Below are positions 33,006-43,135 of a stretch of 46,399 bases of DNA, one piece after another. The translations under genes were made by a program, and so were the position numbers. Source of the DNA: Rubrivivax sp. (lineage in GTDB: Bacteria > Pseudomonadota > Gammaproteobacteria > Burkholderiales > Burkholderiaceae_C); NCBI GenBank assembly GCA_027487585.1, contig JAIYDH010000307.1, positions 1 through 46,399 of the forward strand, read 5' to 3'. The notes beneath the pieces are model-generated. The model was given only the letters and a program-made list of their open reading frames with translations. It was not told the DNA's origin and did not search any database. The number at the start of each line of letters is the position of its first letter. The first letter of the stretch is position 1.

Positions 33006-34234
33006 GTCGACGCAGCGGCCTCGCGGGCCAGGGGGGCCGGAGCCAGCGCCAGGAACTCGCGCTCGAGCTGATCGATGCGCCTGTCCCAGGTGTTGGCCTC
33101 GGCATAGGCGCGGATGTGCGCGCGGTCCCAGGGGGTCCGCAGGGCCTGGTCGATGGCGGCGTCGAGCGCAGGCTCGTCGCCAAAAGGCACCACGCTCCCT
33201 AGTCCGGGTGCGTTCACGACCTCGGCGTTGCCGCCCACCCGGGTGGTGACGACGGGCAGGCCGCAGGCCATGGCTTCGAGGAACACGTTGGCCCAGCCTT
33301 CGTTGCGCGTGGCCAGCACGAACACGTCGGCGGCGCTGAGCCATTGACGCAGGGCATCGGGCGGCTGCGGGCCGGCAAACACCACGGCGTCGTCGATGCC
33401 GAGCTCGCGTGACAGGGCAGTGAGCTGGGGCGTCCAGTCACCTTCGGGGCTGGGGCCGCCCACCACCAGCAGCCGCAGCCCGGGGTGGCGCTCGCGCAGG
33501 CGCGGCAGGCAGGCCATCACGCGGTGGAAGCCTTTGCGCTCGCACAGGCCGCCCACGCTCACCAGCACGGGGGTGTCGACGGGCAGGCCGAGGGTGAGGC
33601 GGGCTTCGGCACGGGGCAGCGGGTAGAAGCGGGCAAGATCGACGCCGTTGCCCACGACGATGGCGCGCTCGGGGGGCACACCCAGTTGCAGGGCCACCTG
33701 GCGAAGCGACTCCGACACGCTGAACACGCGGCTGGCGCCACGCAGGGCGGCTTGCAGCGCGGGGCGCAGGGCGGGGTCTTGGGCGTGGCGGGTTTCGGTG
33801 CCGCGCAGGGTGACGGTGTAGGGCACGCCAAGCCAACGCGCCAGCAGGCTGGCGGCGCGGCCGTCGGGGTAGCCGAAGTGGGCGTCGATGATGTCCAGGC
33901 GGCCGGCGCGCTGCAAGGCGCGCAGGCGGGACCAGGCGCCGAGGGCCATGAACAAGCCGTCGAGGGACTTCAGGGCGCCGGGGATGGAAAAGAAACGCGG
34001 GTAGGCGAGGTCGAAGCCACCTTGCTGTTCGTGGGCGGGCGCGCCGGGCCGGAAGCCGGGCTTGAGGCGGCGCAGCAAGGCCTGGAAGGGGAACCAGGCT
34101 TGCGGGGCCACGACAGACAAGGACAGGCGGGCACCCAGGCGGAAGGCACGCTCGCGCACAAAGAGGCCGGCCATGGGCTGCCGTTCGCTGGGGAACAGGC
34201 TGCTCAGGGTGACGATGTGCGGGAGGCGGCTCAC
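33002..34234 (-). CDS. Family 4 glycosyltransferase
   Basis: A GT-B-fold transferase of 410 residues with GTG start (34234). N-terminal SRLPHIVTLSSLFPSERQPM leads to the acceptor domain. DIIDAHFGYPDGRAASLLAR and PYTVTLRGTETR match EPS-type GT4 enzymes. The donor domain has VSVGGLCERKGFHRVMACL and LATRNEGWANVFLEAMACGL (E-x7-E motif), then PVVTTRVGGNAEVV. Probably cytoplasmic or peripheral. Its stop overlaps the CapK-like start (ATGA). Upstream lies a 164-base gap with REP-like repeats. Confidence 0.92.
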   Translation of the reverse strand: MSRLPHIVTLSSLFPSERQPMAGLFVRERAFRLGARLSLSVVAPQAWFPFQALLRRLKPGFRPGAPAHEQQGGFDLAYPRFFSIPGALKSLDGLFMALGAWSRLRALQRAGRLDIIDAHFGYPDGRAASLLARWLGVPYTVTLRGTETRHAQDPALRPALQAALRGASRVFSVSESLRQVALQLGVPPERAIVVGNGVDLARFYPLPRAEARLTLGLPVDTPVLVSVGGLCERKGFHRVMACLPRLRERHPGLRLLVVGGPSPEGDWTPQLTALSRELGIDDAVVFAGPQPPDALRQWLSAADVFVLATRNEGWANVFLEAMACGLPVVTTRVGGNAEVVNAPGLGSVVPFGDEPALDAAIDQALRTPWDRAHIRAYAEANTWDRRIDQLEREFLALAPAPLAREAAAST

Positions 34235-34240
34235 GGCGGG

Positions 34241-34366
34241 GCTTCGGCAGGCTCAGCCTGAACGGGCGGTGATGGTGCGGGGGGCTTCGACAGGCTCAGC
34301 CCGAACGGTGTGGGAGGAACTCCGTACGGGCTGATGCGAACCCCGTTCGGACTGAGCCTGTCGAAG
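34241..34366. repeat. REP-like repeat cluster, three units
   Basis: Two direct units close to CTTCGACAGGCTCAGCCCGA plus ACGG (34241-34264, slightly diverged; 34285-34308) and one inverted unit (34343-34366) lie between two glycosyltransferase genes. The direct-inverted pair can form a stem. The same unit recurs at 38781-38947. I recall this sequence type as widespread in GC-rich proteobacterial genomes. Confidence 0.85.
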
Positions 34367-34398
34367 GACCTGCGCAGCAATGCCCATCGTCCCCACCT

Positions 34399-35646
34399 TC
34401 ACACCAGCGCCGCACGCGCGGGCTCGCGCAGCACCGAGCGGTAGGCCGCCGGGTAGCGCGCCACCGAGTTGCGCCAGTTGCGCTCGGTCTCAACGAACTG
34501 CCGCGCCTGCTGGCGGATGCGGGGCCAGTCGGCCTGGCGCGCCAGGGTCTGCTGCACCGCCGTCGCCAGGGCTTCGGCGCTGCCGGCCTTGAACAGGAAG
34601 CCGGTCTCGCCATCGCGCACCAGCTCCTTGTGGCCGCCCACGTCGCTGGCCACGAACAGTCGGCCCTGGGCCATGGCCTCCAGCGGCTTGAGCGGTGTCA
34701 CCAGCTCCGTCAGGCGCATGCTGTGGCGCGGGTAGGCCAGCAGGTCCACCAGGTCGTAGTAGCGGTTCACCTCGGCATGCGGCACGCGGCCGGTGAAGAC
34801 CACCTTGTCGGCGATGCCCAGCGCCGCCGCCTGCGCCTTGAGTGCCGCGTCCTGCGGCCCGCCACCCACCAGCAGCACGCGCAGATCGGGCCGTTGCTGC
34901 AGCAGCGCGGGCATGGCGGCCAGCAGCAGATCGAGCCCTTCGTAGGCGTAGAAGCTGCCGATGAAGCCCAGCACCGTGGCGCCGTCAAGTCCCAGTTTCG
35001 CCTTCAGCGCGGGGTCGGCCTGGCCGCCGAGCTCGAAGCCGTCGATGTCGACGGCGTTGGGGATCACCGTCACCTTGGCCGATGCGATGCCGCGCGCGAC
35101 GATGTCGCTGCGCAGGCCTTCGCAGATGGTGAACACATGGTCGGCGCGCTTGAGCGCATGGGTCTCGAGCCGGCGCGTCAGGCGGTAGCGCGGGCTGCCT
35201 TCGGTGGTGGTGCCGTGGTCCACCGCGGCGTCTTCCCAGAAGGCGCGCACCTCGTACACCACCGGGATGCCCAGCTGCCGCCCCACGCGCAGCGCCGGGA
35301 TGGCGTCGAGCACCGGCGAGTGCGCGTGCAGCAGGTCGGGCTTCTCGCGCTGGGCCACTTCCAGCAGGCGGCGCTCGAGCTGCTTCATCAGCGCCAGCAT
35401 CTGCGCCACGCTGCCCAGGGCGGGCAGCTTGTCCAGTGGGCCGGGTGCGGCGGCCGGGGTGCGGTAGAAGTGCCAGCCGTCGACGGTTTCTTCAGGCGCT
35501 GAAGGGGTGGTGTGCTTGGGGCTCGTCACGTGCACCGTCTGCCAGCCCAGCTTGCGCTGCTCGCGCAGCAGACTCAGCGTGCGGAAGGTGTAGCCGCTGT
35601 GCAGCGGGATCGAGTGATCCAGCACATGGAGCACTTTCAAGCTCAT
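34399..35646 (-). CDS. Glycosyltransferase, exosortase A system-associated (TIGR04063-like)
   Basis: A GT4 enzyme of 415 residues. The start MSLKVLHVLDHSIPLHSGYT followed by FRTLSLLREQRKLGWQTVHV is the signature opening of this XrtA-locus family. KPDLLHAHSPVLDAIPALRV and VYEVRAFWEDAAVDHGTTTE follow, then the donor domain LGFIGSFYAYEGLDLLLAAM, YPRHSMRLTELVTPLKPLEA and MAQGRLFVASDVGGHKELVR. Start ATG 35646 overlaps the AsnB stop (ATGA); the much longer open frame upstream is antisense to nothing and overlaps AsnB in the wrong frame, so it was discarded. Role: addition of a specific sugar to the repeat unit. Confidence 0.93.
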   Translation of the reverse strand: MSLKVLHVLDHSIPLHSGYTFRTLSLLREQRKLGWQTVHVTSPKHTTPSAPEETVDGWHFYRTPAAAPGPLDKLPALGSVAQMLALMKQLERRLLEVAQREKPDLLHAHSPVLDAIPALRVGRQLGIPVVYEVRAFWEDAAVDHGTTTEGSPRYRLTRRLETHALKRADHVFTICEGLRSDIVARGIASAKVTVIPNAVDIDGFELGGQADPALKAKLGLDGATVLGFIGSFYAYEGLDLLLAAMPALLQQRPDLRVLLVGGGPQDAALKAQAAALGIADKVVFTGRVPHAEVNRYYDLVDLLAYPRHSMRLTELVTPLKPLEAMAQGRLFVASDVGGHKELVRDGETGFLFKAGSAEALATAVQQTLARQADWPRIRQQARQFVETERNWRNSVARYPAAYRSVLREPARAALV

Positions 35647-37601
35647 GCCGTCACCGTCTCGATGGCGGGCACCATGCGCTCGGCGCGGCCTTCGCCATCG
35701 ACCACGTTGCGCAGGAAGGCCTCGAACATCAGCAGCGTCCACAGAGGCGCGCTGTAGTCGCTGGCGCCGCTTTGGTGGGCGGTGACGAGGTGCTCGAGGT
35801 AGCGGCGGTCGAACCAGCCGGTGCCGAGCAGGCGCTCGCCCAGCACAGCGTCGCGCACGCGCTGCTTCAGCGGACCGCGGAACCAGCGCGCCAGCGGCAC
35901 GGAAAAGCCCATCTTCGGCCGGTACAGCACGTCGTTGGGCAGCCGCGGCTCCATGGCTTTCTTCAGCAGTACCTTGCCTTCGTTGCCGCGGATCTTCAGG
36001 CCCATCGGCAGGGTGGCCAGCCATTCCACCAGCTCGTGGTCCATCAAGGGCTCGCGCACCTCCAGGCTGTGGGCCATGCTGGCGCGGTCGACCTTGGTGT
36101 TGATGTCGCCCACCAGGTAGGTCTTGAGGTCCAGGTACTGGATGAGGGCCAGCGGGTCGTCGGTGCCGGCCTTCAGCGCGTGGCGGTCGAAGACCTGTTG
36201 CGCGTCGTACCCGCCCAGCTCGCGCTTGAGCTGGGCGCTGAAGAGTTGCTCGCGCATGGCGCCGCGCAGGATGCTGACGCTGTGGAAGTAGGCCTCCACG
36301 CTGGTGCGGGCCATGCCCTGGAAGGTGGTCTTGGCGCGCAGCACACGCGGCGCCCAGTCGGCCTTGGGGTACACGCGGCCGAGCAGGCCGAACACCGGCT
36401 GGCGCACGCTGGCGGGCAGGGCCGAGCGCAGCTTTTCCTCCATGAGGTGCATGCGGTAGCGGCGGTAGCCGGCGAAGGTTTCGTCGCCACCGTCGCCGCT
36501 GAGCGCCACCGTGACGTGCTTGCGCGCCAGCTGGCACACGCGGTAGGTGGGGATGGCGCTGCTGTCGGCGTAGGGCTCGTCGTACAGGTGCGCCAGCGTG
36601 TCGATCAAGTCGAAGTCGTCGCTGACCACGGTTTCGACGCGGTGGTTGGTGGCGTAGCGGTCGGCCACCATCTGCGCAAAGGCGCTTTCGTTGAACTGGG
36701 GGTCGTCGAAGGCGATGGAGCAGGTGTTCACCGGGCCGCTGCTCAAGCCGGCCATGGCCTGCACCACGGCGCTGCTGTCCACGCCGCCGGACAGGAAGGC
36801 GCCCAGCGGCACCTCGGCAATCATGCGCAGGCGCACGCTCTCGCGCAGCCGCTCGGTCAGCTCGGCGCAGGCGTCGTCCATGCTGATGGGGTTGTTCAGC
36901 GTGAAGCGCACGTCCCAGTACTCGCGCGGCTCGCCCACCGGGGCGCCGCGGCGGATGGCCAGGCTATGGCCGGGCGGCAGCTTCCTGGCCTGGCGGAACA
37001 CGGTGCGCGGCTCGGCCACGTAGCCCAGCGCAAAGTACTCTTCCAGCGCCAGCGGGTCGATGTCGCGCTTGAGCGCGCTGCCGCCGGGGCCGTGGTAGGC
37101 CATCACGCTCTTGAGCTCGCTGCCGAAGAGCAGCGTGCCGTCGTCGAGCACGGCGTAGTACAGCGGCTTGACGCCCAGGCGGTCGCGCGCCATGAAGAGC
37201 GTCTGGCGGTTGCGGTCCCAGATGACGAAGGCGAACATGCCGCGCAGGCGCGTCACGCAGTCTTCGCCCCACTGCTCCCAGGCGTGCACGATGCACTCGG
37301 TGTCGCTCTTGGTGTGGAACACGTGGCCCAGCGCCTGCAGCTCGGGGATGAGATCCTGGTAGTTGTAGATCTCGCCATTGAAGACGATGGCTACCGTGCC
37401 GTCTTCGTTGAACAGCGGTTGCTGGCCAGTGGCGATGTCGATGATGCTCAGGCGCCGGTGGCCGAAGCCCAGGCCGGGCTCGACGTGCACGCTGCCTTCA
37501 TCGGGCCCGCGGTGGTGCTGCGAGTCGTTCATGCGCTGCAGCGAGGCCACGTCCACGGCACGGGTTCCGCGGGTGTCGAAGATGCCGGTGATGCCGCACA
37601 T
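35643..37601 (-). CDS. Asparagine synthetase-type amidotransferase, exosortase A system
   Basis: A complete class II glutamine amidotransferase/AsnB protein of 652 residues. It has the nucleophile Cys2 in MCGITGIFDTRG, the glutamine-binding RRLSIIDIATG and FNGEIYNY, the pyrophosphate loop FLSGGVDSS (269-277), and SGDGGDETFAGYRRYRMHL. KMGFSVPLARWF lies near the end. It matches the amidotransferase family specific to XrtA/PEP-CTERM loci. In such loci it is thought to serve polysaccharide production rather than asparagine supply; amidation of a uronic-acid carboxyl is a reasonable substrate guess because a UDP-sugar dehydrogenase is nearby (inference). It is 9 bases downstream of the GT gene 37611-38768. 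Confidence 0.95.
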   Translation of the reverse strand: MCGITGIFDTRGTRAVDVASLQRMNDSQHHRGPDEGSVHVEPGLGFGHRRLSIIDIATGQQPLFNEDGTVAIVFNGEIYNYQDLIPELQALGHVFHTKSDTECIVHAWEQWGEDCVTRLRGMFAFVIWDRNRQTLFMARDRLGVKPLYYAVLDDGTLLFGSELKSVMAYHGPGGSALKRDIDPLALEEYFALGYVAEPRTVFRQARKLPPGHSLAIRRGAPVGEPREYWDVRFTLNNPISMDDACAELTERLRESVRLRMIAEVPLGAFLSGGVDSSAVVQAMAGLSSGPVNTCSIAFDDPQFNESAFAQMVADRYATNHRVETVVSDDFDLIDTLAHLYDEPYADSSAIPTYRVCQLARKHVTVALSGDGGDETFAGYRRYRMHLMEEKLRSALPASVRQPVFGLLGRVYPKADWAPRVLRAKTTFQGMARTSVEAYFHSVSILRGAMREQLFSAQLKRELGGYDAQQVFDRHALKAGTDDPLALIQYLDLKTYLVGDINTKVDRASMAHSLEVREPLMDHELVEWLATLPMGLKIRGNEGKVLLKKAMEPRLPNDVLYRPKMGFSVPLARWFRGPLKQRVRDAVLGERLLGTGWFDRRYLEHLVTAHQSGASDYSAPLWTLLMFEAFLRNVVDGEGRAERMVPAIETVTA

Positions 37602-37610
37602 GCTGGAACT

Positions 37611-38768
37611 TCACTCCTGGCGGTGTGCCTGCAGCACCCGCTGGTACACGCCTTCGTACGCTGCCACCATGGCACCAAGGCTGAATCTCTGCTCTATCCG
37701 AACGCGCCCTGCCCGGCCCATGGCGGCCGCCTGCGCAGGGTTGCCGGCCAGCCAGGCCAGCTGCTGCGCCATCGGCCCGGGCTCGCCTGCAGCCACCACC
37801 ACGCCTGTCTCGGCATGCGCCACAAGTTCGACGTTGGCACCCACACCCGTGGCCAGCACGGGCAGGCCCGCTGCCATGGCTTCCAGAATGGTATTGGAGA
37901 TACCTTCGGCCAAGGACGGAAGCACAAAACAATCGAGGCCCCGCATGACATCCGGCACATCGGTGCGTTCGCCGGCGAACCAAGCCAGGTCGGCCACGCC
38001 GGCCTCTTGAAGCACAGCTTGGCACTCGGCGCGCAGCGGGCCGTCGCCCACCATCACCAGGCGCAGCCGCTCGCGCAGCGCGGGCGCCTCGGCCAGGACC
38101 TGCACGAAGGCACGCGCCAGCACGGGTTGGGCCTTCACGGTCTGCATGCGGCCCACGGTGCCGGCCAGCCACAGGGCGGGGTCGTTGAAGGGGCTGCCGG
38201 TGATGGGCTGGCGGCCGCCGGGGGCCGGGGCGAAGCGCGTGGTGTCGACGCCGTTGTAGATGGTGTGCAGGCGAGCAGGCGGCGTGCCGATGCGGGTGCG
38301 GCAGTAGTCAGCAAGCTCGCGGCCGAGCGCGATGGTGTGGTGCACGAAGGGCCGGTAGGCTCGGCGCATCCATTGGTGCTTGCGGCTGGTGCCGTGGGGG
38401 TCTTCGACATCGCGGCCGTGTTCACCGTGCACGCGGCCGGGCACGCCGGCCCACCAGGCCGGAGCCTGGGCCTCGAGTGCGGCCAGGTTGCGGGTATGCA
38501 CGATGGCGGGCCGCAGTTCGCGGAACAGCCGCGCCAGTGCCGGCCACTGCTTGTAGCCCTGGCCCGGGGGCTTGTGCAGCGCGTGCAGCGTCACGCCGGG
38601 CGTGTGGATGCGGGCGGCAAAGCCGGCGTCGATGTCGGTGAGCGATACCACCGCGTGACGCCAGCGCTCGCGCGGCAGGTGGTTGATCAGGTTGACAACG
38701 CCGTTCTCCAGGCCGCCCACGGCAAAGCGGTAGACGACGTGGCAGATCAGCGGGCGGGAATCGGGCAC
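37611..38768 (-). CDS. Glycosyltransferase, PEP-CTERM/XrtA system (TIGR03088-like)
   Basis: A GT4 enzyme of 385 residues with GTG start. ICHVVYRFAVGGLENGVVNL followed by INHLPRERWRHAVVSLTDID is the family's distinctive opening. IVHTRNLAALEAQAPAWWAG and HGEHGRDVEDPHGTSRKHQW confirm it. The donor domain has GTVGRMQTVKAQPVLARAFV and LPSLAEGISNTILEAMAAGL (E-x7-E). It is the first gene after the REP-like cluster and is followed closely by AsnB and the TIGR04063-like GT, so the three form one transcription unit. Sugar specificity is not known. Confidence 0.93.
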   Translation of the reverse strand: MPDSRPLICHVVYRFAVGGLENGVVNLINHLPRERWRHAVVSLTDIDAGFAARIHTPGVTLHALHKPPGQGYKQWPALARLFRELRPAIVHTRNLAALEAQAPAWWAGVPGRVHGEHGRDVEDPHGTSRKHQWMRRAYRPFVHHTIALGRELADYCRTRIGTPPARLHTIYNGVDTTRFAPAPGGRQPITGSPFNDPALWLAGTVGRMQTVKAQPVLARAFVQVLAEAPALRERLRLVMVGDGPLRAECQAVLQEAGVADLAWFAGERTDVPDVMRGLDCFVLPSLAEGISNTILEAMAAGLPVLATGVGANVELVAHAETGVVVAAGEPGPMAQQLAWLAGNPAQAAAMGRAGRVRIEQRFSLGAMVAAYEGVYQRVLQAHRQE

Positions 38769-38780
38769 GTGGGTGGTGGG

Positions 38781-38947
38781 GCTTCGACAGGCTCAGCCCG
38801 AACGGAGGGGGGCTCAGCCCGAACGGAGGGGGGCTCAGCCCGAACGGAGGGCGGGCTCAGCTCGCGGTGGAGTGGGCCTACCAAGCCCGTTCGCACTGAG
38901 CTTGTCGAAGTGCCTCTGCGAGGCTTCGACAGGCTCAGCCCGAGCGG
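38781..38947. repeat. REP-like cluster with a 21-base tandem array
   Basis: One full unit like that at 34285 (38781-38805) is followed by partial units GGCTCAGCCCGAACGGAGGG repeated with a period of 21-22 bases (repeat starts at 38791, 38812, 38833, 38855). An inverted unit (38886-38910) and another direct unit (38923-38947) complete it. It occupies most of the 209-base gap between the tviB-like gene and the GT gene and may limit read-through. Confidence 0.88.
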
Positions 38948-38977
38948 AGTTGGGCTCGGGCGGCATGGGGGTTCGCC

Positions 38978-40258
<1,281 letters not shown>

Positions 40259-40292
40259 GGGGGAGGTTCCGGTCTGCGAATGGAGCAAGGCT

Positions 40293-41864
40293 TCAGCGCG
40301 CCGGGGAGCGCAGCTGCTCCAGGTGCGCCACCAGCGCCGGCAGGTGCTGGCCGATGAAGGCATCGACGCGACGAGCCGCCACGGGGCCTTCGCCTTCGGT
40401 GTAGATGGTCAGCATGGCGGCGTCGTCGCCTTGGCCGGTCAGGCGCGCCAGCACACCAGCGACCACGGCCTTCTGGCTGTTCGTGGTGAGGCGGCCGCCA
40501 GCCCACATGACCTGGCGCACCAGGAGTGCGTCGCGCTGCGCCGAGATGGCGCCAGTGCGGCCGCTCACCAGCTGGGTGGCCCGCATGGCCAGCGCCTCGG
40601 AGCCGAGGCCGGTCACCGGCACGCGCACCGTGCCGACCGACAGCCGGTTCCAGTGGGGATCCTCCGAGTGAACCAGCATGTTGTTGGAACTGGTCACCTT
40701 GATGCCGTAGGTCTGGTACCGGTAGTAGCCCACATGGACCGTGACCGGTTGGCCGTCGACCACGTACACGCGATGGGCCAACGCGGCGGCGCCGTCGAAG
40801 TGAGGCTGCAGCTTCAGGGTCTGATTGTCGGCAGCGGGCGCGCCGGGCAGGTCGGGCAGGGCCACCTTCACCGGCGGCATGTCGACCGGGTGCTGCAGCG
40901 CCCACGAGGCCGCCGGCCCAAAGGCCAGGGCGGTCACCGTCAGCACGGCCGCAGGCCAGGGGCCTGCGGCTGCGACCGTGGGCCCGGCAGCAGCCCCGGC
41001 GGGCGCGGTGGGCGTCTTCTCGGGCAGCGGCTCGGACCACCGGGCACCAATGACGAACATGATGCCGATGACCACGCCGAAGAACACCCAGCCGTAGATC
41101 AGGTGGTCCACGCCGACAGCGAGTTTGTTGCCCGACAGGTGACCCAGCATCACGATCAAGTAGGCGCGCACCCAGTTGGCCACGATGGGCACGAGGATGG
41201 ATACGCCGACAAAGATCCAGCGCCGCTTGGCCGAGCGGTAGTTCAGGTACGCGAACAGCGTGCCCACCATGAAGCTGGCGATGAGGTAGCGCACGCCGCT
41301 GCAGGCCTCGATCACGCTCCACGCGCCCGAGGGAATGACGAACTGCAGGCCCTCGCGATACACCGGTACGCCAGTGGCCACCAGCGCCCACACGGTGAAG
41401 TCGGCCGTCCACTGCATCATCACGCCGGTGGTGAACTCGCCGATAGGCACCATGAAGAACAGGAAGCCGAGCGGGAACATGATCTGCCGGCCCACCGCCA
41501 GGCCCAGCACGGCCGGGACGGCCAGCACCAGCAGCGCCGTCACGGCCAGCTGCGTGACGGCATTGATGCCGGCCAGGTCACCCAGCAGCCAAGCCAGCGC
41601 GACCACGGCCATCGGCAGCAACAACCAGGGCGCCGGCTTCGGCGCCAGCAGGGCCAACTCACCGCGCAGACGCCACACCAGCCACAGCACGATGGGGGGC
41701 ACGAGCCAGGCGTGGGCGAAGGTCTCCGAACGCGTCCAGATGCCGGCCATTGCGACGAAGGTGTCGCTGTACAGCGCGCCAATGGCCAGCAGCACCAGCG
41801 CCAGCGCCGGCAGGGCCGATCGCCAGGGCGAAGCGGGTGCCGCAGCGCTCAACACGGCACTCAT
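40293..41864 (-). CDS. xrtA: Exosortase A fused to EpsI domain
   Basis: The defining protein of the locus: a polytopic cysteine transpeptidase-like enzyme thought to cleave and re-attach PEP-CTERM proteins at the inner membrane. It has 523 residues. Residues 1-275 are the eight-helix exosortase core with the catalytic Cys188 in EACSGVRYLIA, Arg233 in NWVRAYLIV and His254 in GVDHLIYGW. Residues about 290-523 are the EpsI-like periplasmic domain (GYYRYQTYGIKVTSSNNMLV; HWNRLSVGTVRVPV), fused as is usual for XrtA. The ATG at 41864 overlaps the upstream GT stop (ATGA). All three catalytic residues are present, so it should be active. Confidence 0.96.
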   Translation of the reverse strand: MSAVLSAAAPASPWRSALPALALVLLAIGALYSDTFVAMAGIWTRSETFAHAWLVPPIVLWLVWRLRGELALLAPKPAPWLLLPMAVVALAWLLGDLAGINAVTQLAVTALLVLAVPAVLGLAVGRQIMFPLGFLFFMVPIGEFTTGVMMQWTADFTVWALVATGVPVYREGLQFVIPSGAWSVIEACSGVRYLIASFMVGTLFAYLNYRSAKRRWIFVGVSILVPIVANWVRAYLIVMLGHLSGNKLAVGVDHLIYGWVFFGVVIGIMFVIGARWSEPLPEKTPTAPAGAAAGPTVAAAGPWPAAVLTVTALAFGPAASWALQHPVDMPPVKVALPDLPGAPAADNQTLKLQPHFDGAAALAHRVYVVDGQPVTVHVGYYRYQTYGIKVTSSNNMLVHSEDPHWNRLSVGTVRVPVTGLGSEALAMRATQLVSGRTGAISAQRDALLVRQVMWAGGRLTTNSQKAVVAGVLARLTGQGDDAAMLTIYTEGEGPVAARRVDAFIGQHLPALVAHLEQLRSPAR

Positions 41865-43117
41865 GCGGCGGCCCCCTGGTGCGTATGCGCAAAGTCCGCG
41901 AGGTGGCCCGGCACGGGCGTGCCCAGGCCAGCCAGGTGCCGGTCGATGGCCGACAGGTGCGCACTCCAGGCGTAGCTGCGCAACACCCGCTGCCGCGCCG
42001 CCATGCCCATGGCACGGGCGCGAGCCGGGTTGTCGAGCAGCGCGCCCACTTCGCGCACGAAGGCGGCGCCATCGGCAGCGGGCACGATCTCGCGGCCGGC
42101 CTCGACATCGAGCACCTGCACACAGCTTTGCGCGGCCACCACAGCCTGCCCCATGGCCATGGCTTCGAGCACCTTGTTCTGGATGCCGCGCGCCAGCCGC
42201 AGCGGCGCCACCACCACGGCGGCATGCTGCAGGTAGGGGCGCACGTCGGGCACGGTGCCGGTGACCTGCACGTGCTTGCCTGCCAGGGCCAGCACCGCCG
42301 CGGTGGGCGAGCGGCCGACGATCACGAAGCGCAGGTCGCGGCGCCTGCGGCGCAGCGCCGGCAGCAGCTCGCGGGCAAACCAGGTCACAGCGTCGACGTT
42401 GGGCCAGTAGTCCATGGCGCCGGTGAACACCACCGCGCGTTCGCCGGCCGCAAAGGGCGAGGGCAGCCGCGGGTTGGGTTCGAAGTGATCGGCATCGACG
42501 CCGTTGGTCATGGCCTCGCACACCGGCGCGGCCTCGGGTGCCAGACCCAGGAACAACGCGGTTTCCTGGGCGGTAGAGAAGAAGCTGCGGCGCGAGGCCT
42601 GCGCCACGGCGCGTTCGTAGGCCAGCAGCTCGCGGCCCTCGCGGCGGTACAACCAGCTCAGCGGCCAGGGGTGGCGATCGGCGTAGGCGCTCCACTTGGC
42701 GGAATCGACATCGACGAAGTCGACGATCAGCGGACGGCCCGCCAGCTCGTCGGCGTACTGCGCCACAGCCGACGAATACACCACGCCGGCGTCGATGCCC
42801 TCGTGCGCCACCGTGTCGCGCACCCATTGGCGCAGGCCGGCGTCGCGGTAGGCACGCACCGACAGCGCCTCGCCGGTGGCCAGGCCGGCCAGGCCGCGCA
42901 GCTTGGCCATGCGCGGGTTCATCGGCACCACATGAAGGCCGGCGCAGAGCCGGCGCAGCACGCCCACGTGCTGCAGGTCGGCCGGGTCGTCGACAAAAGT
43001 GCCCAGGAACACGCGATGCCTTGCCGCCAGGTGGCGCAGCAGGTGGTACGAACGCACCTTGTCGCCCTTGTCGGGCGGGTAGGGCATGCGGTGCACCAGG
43101 TAGAGCAAGTTAGCCAT
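41861..43117 (-). CDS. Glycosyltransferase, PEP-CTERM/XrtA system (TIGR03087-like)
   Basis: A GT4 enzyme of 418 residues with an ATG start. LLYLVHRMPYPPDKGDKVRS opens it and is diagnostic of this family, found directly upstream of xrtA. Other marks are YSSAVAQYADELAGRPLIVD, FVDVDSAKWSAYADRHPWPL, and the donor side VVFTGAMDYWPNVDAVTWFA with VAPLRLARGIQNKVLEAMAM. It overlaps xrtA by four bases, so synthesis of the two is coupled. The palindromic element at 43136-43290 separates it from the FemAB-like gene by an unusually long gap for this cluster. Confidence 0.94.
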   Translation of the reverse strand: MANLLYLVHRMPYPPDKGDKVRSYHLLRHLAARHRVFLGTFVDDPADLQHVGVLRRLCAGLHVVPMNPRMAKLRGLAGLATGEALSVRAYRDAGLRQWVRDTVAHEGIDAGVVYSSAVAQYADELAGRPLIVDFVDVDSAKWSAYADRHPWPLSWLYRREGRELLAYERAVAQASRRSFFSTAQETALFLGLAPEAAPVCEAMTNGVDADHFEPNPRLPSPFAAGERAVVFTGAMDYWPNVDAVTWFARELLPALRRRRRDLRFVIVGRSPTAAVLALAGKHVQVTGTVPDVRPYLQHAAVVVAPLRLARGIQNKVLEAMAMGQAVVAAQSCVQVLDVEAGREIVPAADGAAFVREVGALLDNPARARAMGMAARQRVLRSYAWSAHLSAIDRHLAGLGTPVPGHLADFAHTHQGAAA

Positions 43118-43135
43118 GTCTGCCTGCTGCTCAGG

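Noticed and set aside
38791..38866. CRISPR-like tandem repeat
   Set aside because: Period of 21-22 bases leaves no spacers, the units match the REP-like element elsewhere in the window, and there are no cas genes.
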